64,000 bases of DNA from Streptomyces sp. SAI-127 (GCF_029894425.1 NZ_JARXYJ010000001.1:7770501-7834500); one strand, 5' to 3'. Positions 9,761-19,209 are shown, counted from the first letter of the stretch. The notes: generated by a model not told the origin, from the sequence alone. Made by a program: numbers and translations.

Positions 9761-11497
9761 ATGGCGGCGCAATTCGGCAGGAGGCTGCGCAAGGGAGCGG
9801 TGACCACCGCCGTGGCCGCAGCCGCGGTCGCGGCACTGTCGGCCTCCCAGGCTCCGGGGGTGACGGCCGACGACAACGGCAGATCCACCGCCGCCGACGC
9901 CCAGCCCACTCCCGACGCGACCGCCGGTGACAACGGCGCCACCGGCAACTCGCCGTACTACACGGACCTTCCGCCGCTGAACACCCCGAGCCCCGCGCCG
10001 ACCGACGGCACCTCGACCACCTCTCCGGTCGAGTCCGAGGCGGGCATACCGGCGACCGTCCTCGCCGCCTACAAGAAGGCCGCGGCCGAACTCCAGGAGT
10101 CCAAGCCCGGCTGCAACCTGCCCTGGCAGCTCCTCGCCGCCATCGGCCAGGTCGAGTCGGGCCAGGCCCGCGGCGGCCGGGTCGACGCGGAGGGCACCAC
10201 GACCTCCAAGATCCTCGGCCCCCAGCTCGACGGCAACGGCTTCGCGCTCATCAAGGACACCGACAACGGTGCCTACGACGGTGACAGCGCCTACGACTCG
10301 GCCGTCGGGCCCATGCAGTTCATCCCGTCCACCTGGGCGTGGGCCGGCCGCGACGGCAACGGCGACGGCGTGAAGGACCCGAACAACATCTACGACGCCT
10401 CCCTCGCCGCCGGGCACTACCTGTGCCGCAACGGCTGGGACCTGTCGACCCAGGGCGACCTGGACAGCGCGGTCCTCAGCTACAACCCCTCGCGGGACTA
10501 CCTCAACACGGTCCTGTCGTGGCTGGAGTACTTCCGCAAGGGCACCTACGAGATCCCGGACGGCACCGGCACGATCCCGGACAACCGCAGCGACGGCAGC
10601 AGCGGCAACAGCGGCAGCGGTGGCTCGAACTCCTCGCCGGCGTTGCCCTCGACGCCGCGCCCGCCGAAGCCGAGCACGCCCGGCTCGCCGAGCCCGACCC
10701 CGCCCTCGACCACCCCGCCGTCGTCGGGGACCCCCACCCCTCCGGCCCCGACGACCCCGGTCACGCCCACCCAGTCCGTGGACCACCTGGAGGACTCGGG
10801 CACCGCGAAGCTCACCGCCATGGCGGGCGACGCGTTCACCGAGCAGATCAGCACCAAGGCCGAGAACGCCGCCGGCAAGGGCGTCGCCAAGGTCCGGATC
10901 CGCTTCACGATCGTCGGCGACACCGACGCCGTCTTCACCGGCGGCGAGAAGGTCGCCACCGCTCTGACGAACAGCTCAGGCGTGGCCACCGCGCCCGCGC
11001 TCCAGGCGGGCGAGACCACCGGCGCCTTCACGGTCCGCGCCACTCTCATCGGCCGCACGGTCACCGGCCCGGACTACACGGCCACCGTCACCCAGCGCGT
11101 CGCCGACGCCCTCGTGCGCACCAGCGACACCGCGCTGACCTGCACACCGGGCGGCGAGTTCGCCGACGCGGTCCAGGTCAAGGCCACCTACAAGGACGCC
11201 GTCGCCGACAAGGTCGCGGCCACCGCCACCCTGATCAAGTCGGCCGACGACGCGACCGAGAACGACAAGGGCCCCTACTTCAAGGACGCCGACGGCAAGA
11301 CCGTCCGCACCCTGACGGGCCTCACCACGGACGCCGACGGCCTGCTGAAGCTGCCGCAGCTCTACTCCGACGACACCACCGGCACCTTCGTCCTCCGCAT
11401 CACCACCGCGGGCGGCGCGACGATCGACGTGACGCTGACCGTGGCGGCCGCTGAGACCTCCGCGAGCCCGTCGCCCAGCCCCAGCGCGAGTTCGTAA
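9761..11497 (+). CDS. Secreted lytic murein transglycosylase with Ig-like repeats
   Basis: A 578-residue exported cell-wall enzyme. Residues 1-35 form a signal peptide (RRLRKG then an Ala/Val-rich core). Residues about 95-270 form an Slt35/MltB-type lysozyme-like domain: 'LLAAIGQVESGQARGG' carries the catalytic Glu, followed by 'AVGPMQFIPSTWAWAGRDGN' and 'NNIYDASLAAGHYLCRNGWD'. It should cleave the glycan strand to 1,6-anhydro products. A Ser/Pro/Thr linker (about 275-345) then leads to two Big/Ig-like beta domains (about 345-560), probably for wall binding or spacing. ATG with AGGAGG about 10 bases upstream. Followed by a strong hairpin. Confidence 0.92.
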   Translation: MAAQFGRRLRKGAVTTAVAAAAVAALSASQAPGVTADDNGRSTAADAQPTPDATAGDNGATGNSPYYTDLPPLNTPSPAPTDGTSTTSPVESEAGIPATVLAAYKKAAAELQESKPGCNLPWQLLAAIGQVESGQARGGRVDAEGTTTSKILGPQLDGNGFALIKDTDNGAYDGDSAYDSAVGPMQFIPSTWAWAGRDGNGDGVKDPNNIYDASLAAGHYLCRNGWDLSTQGDLDSAVLSYNPSRDYLNTVLSWLEYFRKGTYEIPDGTGTIPDNRSDGSSGNSGSGGSNSSPALPSTPRPPKPSTPGSPSPTPPSTTPPSSGTPTPPAPTTPVTPTQSVDHLEDSGTAKLTAMAGDAFTEQISTKAENAAGKGVAKVRIRFTIVGDTDAVFTGGEKVATALTNSSGVATAPALQAGETTGAFTVRATLIGRTVTGPDYTATVTQRVADALVRTSDTALTCTPGGEFADAVQVKATYKDAVADKVAATATLIKSADDATENDKGPYFKDADGKTVRTLTGLTTDADGLLKLPQLYSDDTTGTFVLRITTAGGATIDVTLTVAAAETSASPSPSPSASS

Positions 11498-11512
11498 CCA
11501 CCGGAGCCACCT

Positions 11513-11554
11513 CGAAGGGCGTCCTTTCCGCCACGGCGGACAGGGCGCCCTTCG
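11513..11554 (+). terminator. Stem-loop terminator after the transglycosylase gene
   Basis: CGAAGGGCG (11513-11521) pairs with CGCCCTTCG (11546-11554), with an inner CCGCC/GGCGG stem. It begins 16 bases after the stop codon. There is no U-tract, as usual in Streptomyces. Confidence 0.7.
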
Positions 11555-11643
11555 TCCGTGCGCGAGCTGTTCTCATCTCGCCCGCCCGTTGCTACGGTGC
11601 CGGACCTGACGATGTATCAGTTCCCGTGCGCCGGGAGGTGGAT

Positions 11644-11778
11644 ATGCGCGCCCTGATCGCCGCCGCGACCGGTCTGGCCCTCGCGTTCGCGCTGGTCCTC
11701 ACCATCACCGCACTCGGCACACCGAGCGGCGGGACGTCCCCGAAACCGCTGCTGACCACAGTGCCCGCACACCCGTGA
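11644..11778 (+). CDS. Small membrane-anchored peptide (44 aa)
   Basis: A 44-residue product with one hydrophobic helix (LIAAATGLALAFALVLTITAL) and a short Ser/Pro tail; it could be a signal-anchor peptide. GGGAGG stands 5 bases before the ATG, and the stop is 15 bases ahead of the DUF3068 gene, so the two form one unit. It resembles the short conserved Streptomyces peptides usually annotated as SPW_0924 family next to DUF3068 genes. Function unknown. Confidence 0.7.
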   Translation: MRALIAAATGLALAFALVLTITALGTPSGGTSPKPLLTTVPAHP

Positions 11779-11793
11779 CCCCGGGAGGCCGAG

Positions 11794-12777
11794 ATGCGCC
11801 GCAAGACCAGCCTGGTCCTGCTCGCCCTCGCCGTGTTCTTCGCGGCGCTGTCCCCGCTGCTGCGCTGGTACGCCTTCCCGCGCCTGGCCAAGATCCCCGC
11901 CAACCAGTACCAGGACATGGTCCTCGAGGCGAAGGACGCGACCCTCATCGACTACGGCTCGATGACCGCGAAGAAGGTCCCCAAGGTCACCATCGTGCAG
12001 ACCCTCAAGGGCAACGTGGAGGCCTCCGAGAAGATCGAGCAGACGGCCGGGAAGGACGTCGTCGTCTGGGACGGACTGTCCTACGTCGTCGGCCCCGACG
12101 GCAAGATGGTCTCCAAGATCCCCGAGCGCTACATCTTCGACGCCCACACCCAGGAACCCGTCCACGCCACCGGCGAGATGGTCGACGGCGACCCGGTCAA
12201 GCGTGCGGGCATCGAGTTCAAGTTCCCGTTCCTGACGGAGAAACGGGACTACGAGTACTTCGACGCCCAGGCCCGCACCTCGGCCCCCATCCACTACAAG
12301 GGCACCCAGACCTTCCGCGGCGTCGACGTCTACTACTTCGAGCAGACCATCCCCTGGACCAAGGTGCCCTTCCCGAAGACCATGCCGGTCCAGGGCATCA
12401 CCCCCGCGTCCATCGCCAAGACCGGCACCACCCGCTGGTACACCACGGTCCGCAAGTTCTGGGTCGAACCCCTCACCGGCGCCCCCGTCTACGGCGAGGA
12501 GCTCCACACGGAGGAACTGCGCGGCGGCACCCTCCTCGGCGGCCGGGACAAGGTGACCGTCTTCGCCGGCGACGTGAAGATGCGCGAGGACTACATCAGG
12601 CACACGGTCGACCTGGTCAAGTCGAACCGCACCCTCGTCCTCCTCATGACCTCGTACCTGCCGTGGGGCTTCCTGACCCTGGGCCTCCTGCTGCTGGCAC
12701 TGTCGCTCTGGCTGGAAGCCCGCAGCCGACGCCCGGCCGCCACGAAGGTCGAGGAACCCGAACCGGTCACGGCCTGA
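11794..12777 (+). CDS. DUF3068 (PorA-like) family membrane protein
   Basis: A 327-residue protein with an N-terminal membrane helix (residues 5-22), a large extracytoplasmic beta-rich domain and a C-terminal membrane helix (about 285-312) followed by a short basic tail. This is the DUF3068 architecture. Motifs include VVWDGLSYVVGPDGK and WYTTVRKFWVEPLTG. The ATG is preceded by GGGAGG. The molecular function is not known; actinobacterial members are sometimes named after mycobacterial-type porin PorA on the basis of weak similarity. Its last 11 bases overlap the convergent hrpB gene. Confidence 0.85.
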   Translation: MRRKTSLVLLALAVFFAALSPLLRWYAFPRLAKIPANQYQDMVLEAKDATLIDYGSMTAKKVPKVTIVQTLKGNVEASEKIEQTAGKDVVVWDGLSYVVGPDGKMVSKIPERYIFDAHTQEPVHATGEMVDGDPVKRAGIEFKFPFLTEKRDYEYFDAQARTSAPIHYKGTQTFRGVDVYYFEQTIPWTKVPFPKTMPVQGITPASIAKTGTTRWYTTVRKFWVEPLTGAPVYGEELHTEELRGGTLLGGRDKVTVFAGDVKMREDYIRHTVDLVKSNRTLVLLMTSYLPWGFLTLGLLLLALSLWLEARSRRPAATKVEEPEPVTA

Positions 12778-15241
12778 GCCGTGCCTTGGTGTGCCGCGTC
12801 GGCTCGGCGCCCGCCGGGTCCTCGGGCCACGGATGCTTCGGATACCGGCCGCGCAACTCCGCCCGGACGCCCTTGTAGCCGTCCTTCCAGAAGGACGCGA
12901 GATCGGCGGTGACGGCCGCGGGGCGCCCCGCAGGGGAGAGGAGATGGACGAGGAGGGGCACGCCGGCTATCCGGGGCGACTCCTGCAGCCCGAACATCTC
13001 CTGCAACTTCACCGCGAGAACGGGCTGTTCGGGGCTGCCGTAGTCGATCCGGATCCTGGACCCACTCGGTACGGCGATCCGCTCGGGCGCCAGCTCCTCC
13101 AGTCGCGTGGCCTCACCGGAGGCCCAGGGGAGGAGCCTTTGCAGTGCCTGTCCGGCGTCGATGCGCGCCAGGTCGGCCCGTCGCCGGGCACGGCTCAGCT
13201 CCGGCTCCAGCCACTCGTCCACGCGCGCGTGGAGCGCGTCCTCGGAGACCTCGGGCCACGGGTCGCCCAGGTGGTGGCGCAGGAACGCGAGCCGTTGCCG
13301 CAGTACCCCGGCGTCGGGCGTCCACCGCAGCAGCCGTAGCCCTTCCTGGCGGAGCCCTTCGAGAAGTGCCTCGCGTACGAGGACGGCGTCGGCGTCTCTC
13401 AACGGCCGTGCCGCGAGCTCGATCGCCCCGAGCCGCTCCACCCGCCGTGCCACGACGTCCCCGTCGGCCCACTGCACCTCCTCGCGCTCGGAATACAGGG
13501 AGGCGGCCGCCGACCGGGCCGTGTCCTCGTCGATCACGGCAGCGAGCTGCACACGCGCGTGCCCCTTTCCGACGGGCCGGTCCGCCACGGCGACGGCGAG
13601 CCAGGGCGAGCCCCGCAGCGGGGAGCCGTCGGAGAGCTCGGCGCGGGTGCCGGAGGCCATGAGATAGGACCCCGAGTCGGCTCTGGCGACCCGTTCGGGG
13701 AAGGCGAGCGCGGCGACGAGACCGTCGTTCCCGGCAGCCGGCTCGGTGAACTCCGCCGAGGCGGACCGCAGCCGCCGTACCTCGGTCCGCCACCGTCCCG
13801 CATAGGCGTCACCGCCCCGCCGCGCGGTCCGGACGGCGGCCGCCAGGTCGTCGCCGTACTCCCGCGGCGGCTCCTCCGACAAGAGCGCGACCGTCTCGGC
13901 GCCGGCACCCGAGGTGTCCAGCAGCGCCCGCCCCAGCCGGGGATGCAGGCCCAGACGAGCCAGGCGCACACCGCGCGCGGTCGCCCGTCCGTCGGCGTCC
14001 ACCGCCCCCACGGCCGTCAGCACGCCCCGCGCGGCCGCCATCGCCCCGCCCGGCGGTGGGTCCAGAAGAGCCAGCCCGGACGCGTCCGGATCGCCCCAGC
14101 AGGCCACCTGCAACGCGAACGCCGTCAGGTCGGCCACCTTGATCTCCGGCGACGGGAAGCGCGGCAGACGGGCGTCCTCGGCCTCAGCCCAGCACCGGTA
14201 CACCGCACCCGGCGCCTCACGTCCGGCGCGGCCCGCCCGCTGGCGCCCGGCCGCCTGCGAGGCCCGTACCGTCGCGAGGGCGCTCAGCCCGCGCGCGTGG
14301 TCGACGCGCGGCTCCCGGGCGAGCCCCGAGTCGACGACCACCCGCACTCCGGGCACGGTCAGGGACGACTCGGCCACGGAGGTCGCCAGGACCACCCGCC
14401 GCCGCTCCCCGCCCGTCAGCACCGCGTCCTGCACGGCCGCCGGAGCCCGGCCGTGCACCTGGAGCACCTCCACGTCACCGAGACCGCCCAACCGGCCGGC
14501 CACGCGCGCGATCTCCCCCACGCCCGGCAGGAAGCACAGCACGTCCCCCTCCCGCTCGGACAGCGCCCGCCGTACGACCGACGCCACGTGCGCGAGCAGT
14601 GCGGGATCGACGCGCATGCCGTGCGGCGGCCGTACCGGACGGGCCGGTGGCGCCCACACGACCTCCACCGGATGCGGGACACCCTCCGCCTCGACCACGG
14701 GCGCGTCCCCCAGCAACCGGGCCCACCCCTGCGCGTCGGTCGTCGCGGACGCGGCCACCAGCCGCAGCTCCGGCCGCAGGGCCTGCCGTACGTCCCACAG
14801 GAAGGCCGCCGTCGTGTCCGCGTCCAGGTGCCGTTCGTGGCACTCGTCGATCACCACCACGTCGACGCCCGCCAGCTCCTGGTCGCGCTGGAGCCGCTGG
14901 AGCAGCACGCCCGTCGTGACGACCTCCACGCGCGCGTGCCGTCCGACCACCCGCTCGCCGCGCACGCTGTAGCCGACGCTGCCGCCGACCTTCTCACCCA
15001 ACAGCCACGCCATCCGCCGGGCCGCCGCGCGGGCGGCGATCCGGCGGGGCTCGGCGACGACGACCTTCCGCGCGGGTGCGTCCGAGTCCAGCAGGCCGGC
15101 GAGGGCCAGCGGCACGAGGGTCGTCTTGCCCGTGCCGGGCGGCGCGACGAGGACGGCCGTTCCGTGGCCTTCCAGGGCGTCGCGCAGCGCGGGCAGGGCG
15201 CCGCGTACGGGAAGGGAGTCCAGGGCGTCGTAACGGATCAC
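12767..15241 (-). CDS. hrpB: ATP-dependent RNA helicase HrpB
   Basis: Superfamily 2 DExH helicase of 824 residues, the usual HrpB length. Walker A is APPGTGKTTL near residue 33, motif II is DECHERH near 134, and motif VI lies in 'ASQAAGRQRAGRAGREAPG'. An HA2/OB-like middle region follows, then the HrpB-specific C-terminal domain ending near 'PAAVTADLASFWKDGYKGVR'. The GTG at 15241 matches the conserved start IRYDALDSLPVRGALP; only a weak G-run precedes it. HrpB substrates in actinobacteria are unknown. Convergent with the DUF3068 gene (11-base overlap); 31 bases separate it from the methyltransferase gene upstream, so cotranscription is likely. Confidence 0.93.
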   Translation of the reverse strand: MIRYDALDSLPVRGALPALRDALEGHGTAVLVAPPGTGKTTLVPLALAGLLDSDAPARKVVVAEPRRIAARAAARRMAWLLGEKVGGSVGYSVRGERVVGRHARVEVVTTGVLLQRLQRDQELAGVDVVVIDECHERHLDADTTAAFLWDVRQALRPELRLVAASATTDAQGWARLLGDAPVVEAEGVPHPVEVVWAPPARPVRPPHGMRVDPALLAHVASVVRRALSEREGDVLCFLPGVGEIARVAGRLGGLGDVEVLQVHGRAPAAVQDAVLTGGERRRVVLATSVAESSLTVPGVRVVVDSGLAREPRVDHARGLSALATVRASQAAGRQRAGRAGREAPGAVYRCWAEAEDARLPRFPSPEIKVADLTAFALQVACWGDPDASGLALLDPPPGGAMAAARGVLTAVGAVDADGRATARGVRLARLGLHPRLGRALLDTSGAGAETVALLSEEPPREYGDDLAAAVRTARRGGDAYAGRWRTEVRRLRSASAEFTEPAAGNDGLVAALAFPERVARADSGSYLMASGTRAELSDGSPLRGSPWLAVAVADRPVGKGHARVQLAAVIDEDTARSAAASLYSEREEVQWADGDVVARRVERLGAIELAARPLRDADAVLVREALLEGLRQEGLRLLRWTPDAGVLRQRLAFLRHHLGDPWPEVSEDALHARVDEWLEPELSRARRRADLARIDAGQALQRLLPWASGEATRLEELAPERIAVPSGSRIRIDYGSPEQPVLAVKLQEMFGLQESPRIAGVPLLVHLLSPAGRPAAVTADLASFWKDGYKGVRAELRGRYPKHPWPEDPAGAEPTRHTKARLRP

Positions 15242-15272
15242 GCCCCCAGTGTCGTACGACTGCCGGAACGCC

Positions 15273-16256
15273 TCAGTCGCGCTCGCACACGAAGATCGCA
15301 CTCCCGGGGATCAGATTCCCGCGCAGCGGAGACCAGCCGCCCCACTCCGAGGTGTTCCACACCGGCCACTCCGGCTCCACCAGGTCGACCAGGCGGAAGC
15401 CGCCGGCGACCACGTCACGCACCCGGTCGCCGATCGTGCGGTGGTGCTCGACGTACACCGCGCGGCCCTGCTCGTCCTGTTCGACGTAGGGCGTGCGGTC
15501 GAAGTAGGAGGCGGACACGGAGAGGCCCTCGGGGCCGGGCTCGTCCGGGAAGGCCCAGCGGATGGGGTGGGTGACCGAGAAGACGAAGCGGCCGCCCGGG
15601 CGCAGGACGCGCCGCACCTCCTTGAGGACCAGTACCGGGTCGGCGACGAACGGCAGCGCGCCGTACGCCGAGCACGCCAGGTCGAACGAGGCGTCCGCGA
15701 AGGGCAGCGCGCCCGCGTCGGCGCACACCAGGGGGAAGGACGTACCGATGCGCAGGGCGTGCTGGAGCTGGCGGTGGGAGATGTCCAGGGCGACCGGGCG
15801 GGCGCCCTGCGCCGCCAGCCAGCGCGCGCACTGGGCGGCGCCGGCGCCGATCTCCAGGACGTCCCTGCCCTTGAGGTCCTCGGGCGGGCCCAGCAGCTCG
15901 GCCTCCACCTCGTCGAGACCCTCGGGGCCCCACACGAAGCGGTCGTCGCCGAGGAACGTGCCGTGCTCGACCTGGTACTCGTCCGCGTTGCGGTCCCACC
16001 AGCCCCGGTTGGCCCGGGAGCTCTCGGTGACGTCCGCGTCACGCCGGGTGGCCTGCGACTCCGCGTCCGGACCCGTCTCCTGCTGGTGTGATGCGGGCTC
16101 TTGGATGATCGGCTCCCTCGTATTAGTCTGCGGGCTCTTCCGGCGGACCGTCGTGACGACGTCACGAATGGGACGTCGGCGGGTCCGCGTGGCCTCGTGA
16201 GACTGGTTTTCTGCCGGGTATGCGGCGATCCGCCCCGGGTGTGCGCCTTCGCGCAT
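15273..16256 (-). CDS. Class I SAM-dependent methyltransferase (start uncertain)
   Basis: Rossmann-fold methyltransferase. Motif I is 'DVLEIGAGAAQCARWL', followed by ARPVALDISHRQLQ (acidic loop) and 'DLACSAYGALPFVADP', with 'VRRVLRPGGRFVFSVTHPIRW' typical of UbiE/Methyltransf_11 proteins. The conserved core begins around RRDADVTESSRANRGWWDRN. The start is a real problem. No ATG, GTG or TTG occurs in frame between that core and the ATG at 16256, yet 16256 lies at the -35 element of the divergent rpsA promoter. The true start may be a rare codon such as one of two ATC codons (16106-16109) behind GGGAG. The function is certain; the N-terminus is not. Confidence 0.8.
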   Translation of the reverse strand: MREGAHPGRIAAYPAENQSHEATRTRRRPIRDVVTTVRRKSPQTNTREPIIQEPASHQQETGPDAESQATRRDADVTESSRANRGWWDRNADEYQVEHGTFLGDDRFVWGPEGLDEVEAELLGPPEDLKGRDVLEIGAGAAQCARWLAAQGARPVALDISHRQLQHALRIGTSFPLVCADAGALPFADASFDLACSAYGALPFVADPVLVLKEVRRVLRPGGRFVFSVTHPIRWAFPDEPGPEGLSVSASYFDRTPYVEQDEQGRAVYVEHHRTIGDRVRDVVAGGFRLVDLVEPEWPVWNTSEWGGWSPLRGNLIPGSAIFVCERD

Positions 16257-16284
16257 TGACCCTGTCCGGCTGCCCCCGTATGCT
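16256..16284 (+). promoter_or_regulatory. Probable housekeeping promoter of rpsA
   Basis: TTGACC at 16256-16261, a spacer of exactly 17 bases, then TATGCT at 16279-16284. This is a near-consensus sigma-HrdB promoter. Transcription would begin near 16291, giving rpsA a leader of about 190 bases. Confidence 0.8.
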
Positions 16285-16364
16285 ACAAGTTGCGCTGCGG
16301 GCCTGCGCTCCTCAGACGTAGCAGGCTGCGCTCGCATCTGTTGTATGTCCCCTCGGTTGTCGAG

Positions 16365-16388
16365 GCGCCACCATTGGTTGTGTGGCGC
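16365..16388 (+). promoter_or_regulatory. Stem-loop in the rpsA leader
   Basis: GCGCCAC (16365-16371) pairs with GTGGCGC (16382-16388) across a 10-base loop, about 90 bases before the rpsA start. S1 genes are autoregulated at the translation level in other bacteria, so a leader structure is plausible, but no known element is matched. Confidence 0.45.
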
Positions 16389-16479
16389 TTCCTTGGCTGT
16401 CCGGCTTCTTCAGAGCGAAACAGGCTCCCGGCGTAAGCAGTACCTACGACTCACTGTCCGTACCGGAGCCCTTTCCCAC

Positions 16480-17991
16480 ATGACGAGCAGCACCGAGACC
16501 ACCTCTACCACTCCGCAGGTAGCGGTCAACGACATCGGTAACGAGGAAGCCTTCCTCGCCGCGATCGACGAGACGATCAAGTACTTCAACGACGGCGACA
16601 TCGTCGACGGCGTCATCGTGAAGGTCGACCGGGACGAGGTCCTGCTCGACATCGGTTACAAGACCGAAGGCGTTATCCCGAGCCGCGAGCTCTCCATCAA
16701 GCACGACGTCGACCCCAACGAGGTCGTCGCCGTGGGCGATGAGATCGAGGCCCTCGTTCTCCAGAAGGAGGACAAGGAAGGCCGTCTGATCCTGTCCAAG
16801 AAGCGCGCTCAGTACGAGCGTGCCTGGGGCACGATCGAAAAGATCAAGGAAGAAGACGGCATCGTCACCGGTACCGTCATCGAGGTCGTCAAGGGTGGTC
16901 TCATCCTCGACATCGGCCTCCGTGGCTTCCTGCCGGCCTCCCTCGTCGAGATGCGCCGCGTTCGCGACCTCCAGCCTTACGTGGGCAAGGAGCTCGAGGC
17001 CAAGATCATCGAGCTGGACAAGAACCGCAACAACGTGGTCCTGTCCCGCCGTGCCTGGCTCGAGCAGACCCAGTCCGAGGTTCGCCAGACGTTCCTCACG
17101 ACCCTCCAGAAGGGTCAGGTCCGCTCCGGTGTGGTCTCCTCGATCGTCAACTTCGGTGCCTTCGTGGACCTGGGTGGCGTCGACGGACTGGTCCACGTCT
17201 CCGAGCTCTCCTGGAAGCACATCGACCACCCGTCCGAGGTTGTCGAGGTCGGCCAGGAAGTCACCGTCGAGGTTCTCGACGTCGACATGGACCGCGAGCG
17301 TGTCTCCCTGTCGCTGAAGGCGACCCAGGAAGACCCGTGGCAGCAGTTCGCCCGGACCCACCAGATCGGCCAGGTCGTGCCCGGCAAGGTCACGAAGCTG
17401 GTTCCGTTCGGTGCGTTCGTCCGCGTGGACGAGGGCATCGAGGGTCTGGTCCACATCTCCGAGCTGGCCGAGCGCCACGTGGAGATCCCGGAGCAGGTCG
17501 TCCAGGTCAACGACGAGATCTTCGTCAAGGTCATCGACATCGACCTCGAGCGCCGTCGCATCAGCCTCTCGCTGAAGCAGGCCAACGAGGCGTTCGGTGC
17601 CGACCCGGCCTCGGTCGAGTTCGACCCGACCCTGTACGGCATGGCCGCGTCGTACGACGACCAGGGCAACTACATCTACCCCGAGGGCTTCGACCCCGAG
17701 ACCAACGACTGGCTCGAGGGCTACGAGACCCAGCGCGAGGCGTGGGAGCACCAGTACGCCGAGGCGCAGACCCGCTTCGAGCAGCACCAGCAGCAGGTCA
17801 TCAAGTCCCGCGAGGCCGACGCGGCTGCTGCCGCCGAGGGCGGGGACGCCGCGGGTGCGGCTCCGGCCGCCGGTGGCGGCGGTGGCGGTGGCGGTTCGTA
17901 CTCCTCCGAGGGTGCGGACACCTCCGGCGCGCTGGCTTCGGACGAGGCGCTTGCCGCGCTGCGCGAGAAGCTGGCCGGTGGGCAGAGCTGA
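16480..17991 (+). CDS. rpsA: 30S ribosomal protein S1
   Basis: Ribosomal protein S1, 503 residues, which recruits mRNA to the small subunit. Four S1 OB-fold repeats are visible at about 35-105, 120-190, 205-275 and 290-360. Repeats three and four are the best preserved, with 'VNFGAFVDLGGVDGLVHVSE' and 'VPFGAFVRVDEGIEGLVHIS'. Actinobacterial S1 has four repeats rather than the six of E. coli. A low-complexity acidic/Gly-rich tail (AAAAAEGGDAAG, GGGGGGGG) follows. Codon use is more even than in the neighbours, as expected for a highly expressed gene. The ATG at 16480 begins the conserved MTSSTETTS; the nearest GGAG is about 12 bases upstream. Confidence 0.97.
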   Translation: MTSSTETTSTTPQVAVNDIGNEEAFLAAIDETIKYFNDGDIVDGVIVKVDRDEVLLDIGYKTEGVIPSRELSIKHDVDPNEVVAVGDEIEALVLQKEDKEGRLILSKKRAQYERAWGTIEKIKEEDGIVTGTVIEVVKGGLILDIGLRGFLPASLVEMRRVRDLQPYVGKELEAKIIELDKNRNNVVLSRRAWLEQTQSEVRQTFLTTLQKGQVRSGVVSSIVNFGAFVDLGGVDGLVHVSELSWKHIDHPSEVVEVGQEVTVEVLDVDMDRERVSLSLKATQEDPWQQFARTHQIGQVVPGKVTKLVPFGAFVRVDEGIEGLVHISELAERHVEIPEQVVQVNDEIFVKVIDIDLERRRISLSLKQANEAFGADPASVEFDPTLYGMAASYDDQGNYIYPEGFDPETNDWLEGYETQREAWEHQYAEAQTRFEQHQQQVIKSREADAAAAAEGGDAAGAAPAAGGGGGGGGSYSSEGADTSGALASDEALAALREKLAGGQS

Positions 17992-18017
17992 ACGCCCACT
18001 GAGCAGTAGCTCTTGAC

Positions 18018-18051
18018 TGAGGGACCGTACCTTTCGGGGTGCGGTCCCTCA
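18018..18051 (+). terminator. rpsA terminator hairpin
   Basis: TGAGGGACCG (18018-18027) pairs perfectly with CGGTCCCTCA (18042-18051), loop TACCTTTCGGGGTG, 26 bases after the rpsA stop. Confidence 0.88.
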
Positions 18052-18082
18052 GCGTTTGTCCGACGGGCGGTGGGGGCTTGTC

Positions 18083-18102
18083 GCGCAGTTCCCCGCGCCC
18101 CT
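18083..18102 (+). repeat. Dispersed 20-bp repeat, copy 3
   Basis: Identical to 7601-7620 (GCGCAGTTCCCCGCGCCCCT). It sits just after the rpsA terminator and before the PAC2 gene. Confidence 0.8.
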
Positions 18103-18205
18103 GTCATGAAAAGGCCGTAAGAGAGGGCCTGATCAAGCGTCGGGGTGGGAATGCCGCTGTTCCAGGGCGTGTTGAAGCGTATGAACACGAGGAGGAGCGG
18201 TCACA

Positions 18206-19144
18206 GTGCTTGATCCGCAGGGTTTGTACGCATGGGAGCCCAAGGGGCTCGCCGTTGTAGACATGGCGCTCGCCCAGGAGTCGGCCGGCTTGGTCATGCT
18301 CTACCACTTCGACGGATACATCGACGCGGGCGAGACCGGCGACCAGATCGTCGACCGGCTGCTCGACTCGCTGCCCCACCAGGTCGTCGCCCGTTTCGAC
18401 CACGACCGGCTCGTCGACTACCGCGCCCGCCGTCCGCTGCTCACCTTCAAGCGTGACCGCTGGACGGAGTACGAGGAGCCCACGATCGACGTGCGGCTCG
18501 TCCAGGACGCCACCGGAGCGCCCTTCCTGCTGCTCTCGGGGCCGGAGCCGGACGTGGAGTGGGAACGCTTCGCCGCCGCCGTCCAGCAGATCGTGGAGCG
18601 GCTCGGCGTCCGGCTGTCCGTGAACTTCCACGGCATCCCGATGGGCGTCCCGCACACCCGCCCCGTCGGCCTCACCCCGCACGGCAACCGCCACGACCTC
18701 GTCCCCGGCCACCGCAGCCCCTTCGACGAGGCACAGGTGCCCGGCAGCGCCGAGGCCCTGGTCGAGTACCGGCTCATGGAGGCCGGTCACGACGTCCTGG
18801 GCGTCGCGGCGCACGTCCCGCACTACATCGCGCGCTCGACCTACCCGGACGCGGCCCTGACCGTCCTGGAGGCCATCACGGCCGCCACCGGCATGGTCCT
18901 GCCCGGCATCGCCCACGCCCTGCGCACCGACGCCCACCGCACCCAGACCGAGATCGAGCGCCAGATCCAGGAGGGCGACGAGGACCTCGTGGCCCTCGTC
19001 CAGGGCCTCGAGCACCAGTACGACGCGGCGGCGGGCGCGGAGACCAGGGGCAACATGCTGGCCGAGCCGGTGGACATTCCGTCGGCGGACGAGATCGGCC
19101 TGGAGTTCGAGCGCTTCCTGGCGGAACGAGAAGGCGACAACTGA
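18206..19144 (+). CDS. PAC2 family protein (proteasome assembly chaperone-like)
   Basis: A 312-residue cytoplasmic protein of the PAC2 superfamily: '[20 protein letters not shown]' near the N-terminus, '[20 protein letters not shown]', and '[18 protein letters not shown]'. Eukaryotic and archaeal PAC2 relatives help assemble 20S proteasomes, and actinobacteria carry proteasomes, so a similar role is possible but unproven. GTG at 18206 with GAGGAGGAG about 8 bases upstream is a clear start. The C-terminus is a helical acidic region ending in [13 protein letters not shown]. It stands between rpsA and coaE and is conserved in this order in related genomes. Confidence 0.85.
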   Translation: MLDPQGLYAWEPKGLAVVDMALAQESAGLVMLYHFDGYIDAGETGDQIVDRLLDSLPHQVVARFDHDRLVDYRARRPLLTFKRDRWTEYEEPTIDVRLVQDATGAPFLLLSGPEPDVEWERFAAAVQQIVERLGVRLSVNFHGIPMGVPHTRPVGLTPHGNRHDLVPGHRSPFDEAQVPGSAEALVEYRLMEAGHDVLGVAAHVPHYIARSTYPDAALTVLEAITAATGMVLPGIAHALRTDAHRTQTEIERQIQEGDEDLVALVQGLEHQYDAAAGAETRGNMLAEPVDIPSADEIGLEFERFLAEREGDN

Positions 19145-19203
19145 GGCACGCGCCCCAGGTTTCCTTCCGTACCACCCCTACACCGGCCCCCGAGCGGAGC
19201 GTC

Positions 19204-19209
19204 TAGGCT
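19204..19209 (+). promoter_or_regulatory. Candidate -10 of a leaderless coaE transcript
   Basis: TAGGCT ends 7 bases before the coaE ATG, and there is no ribosome site between them. No good -35 is seen. Confidence 0.5.
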
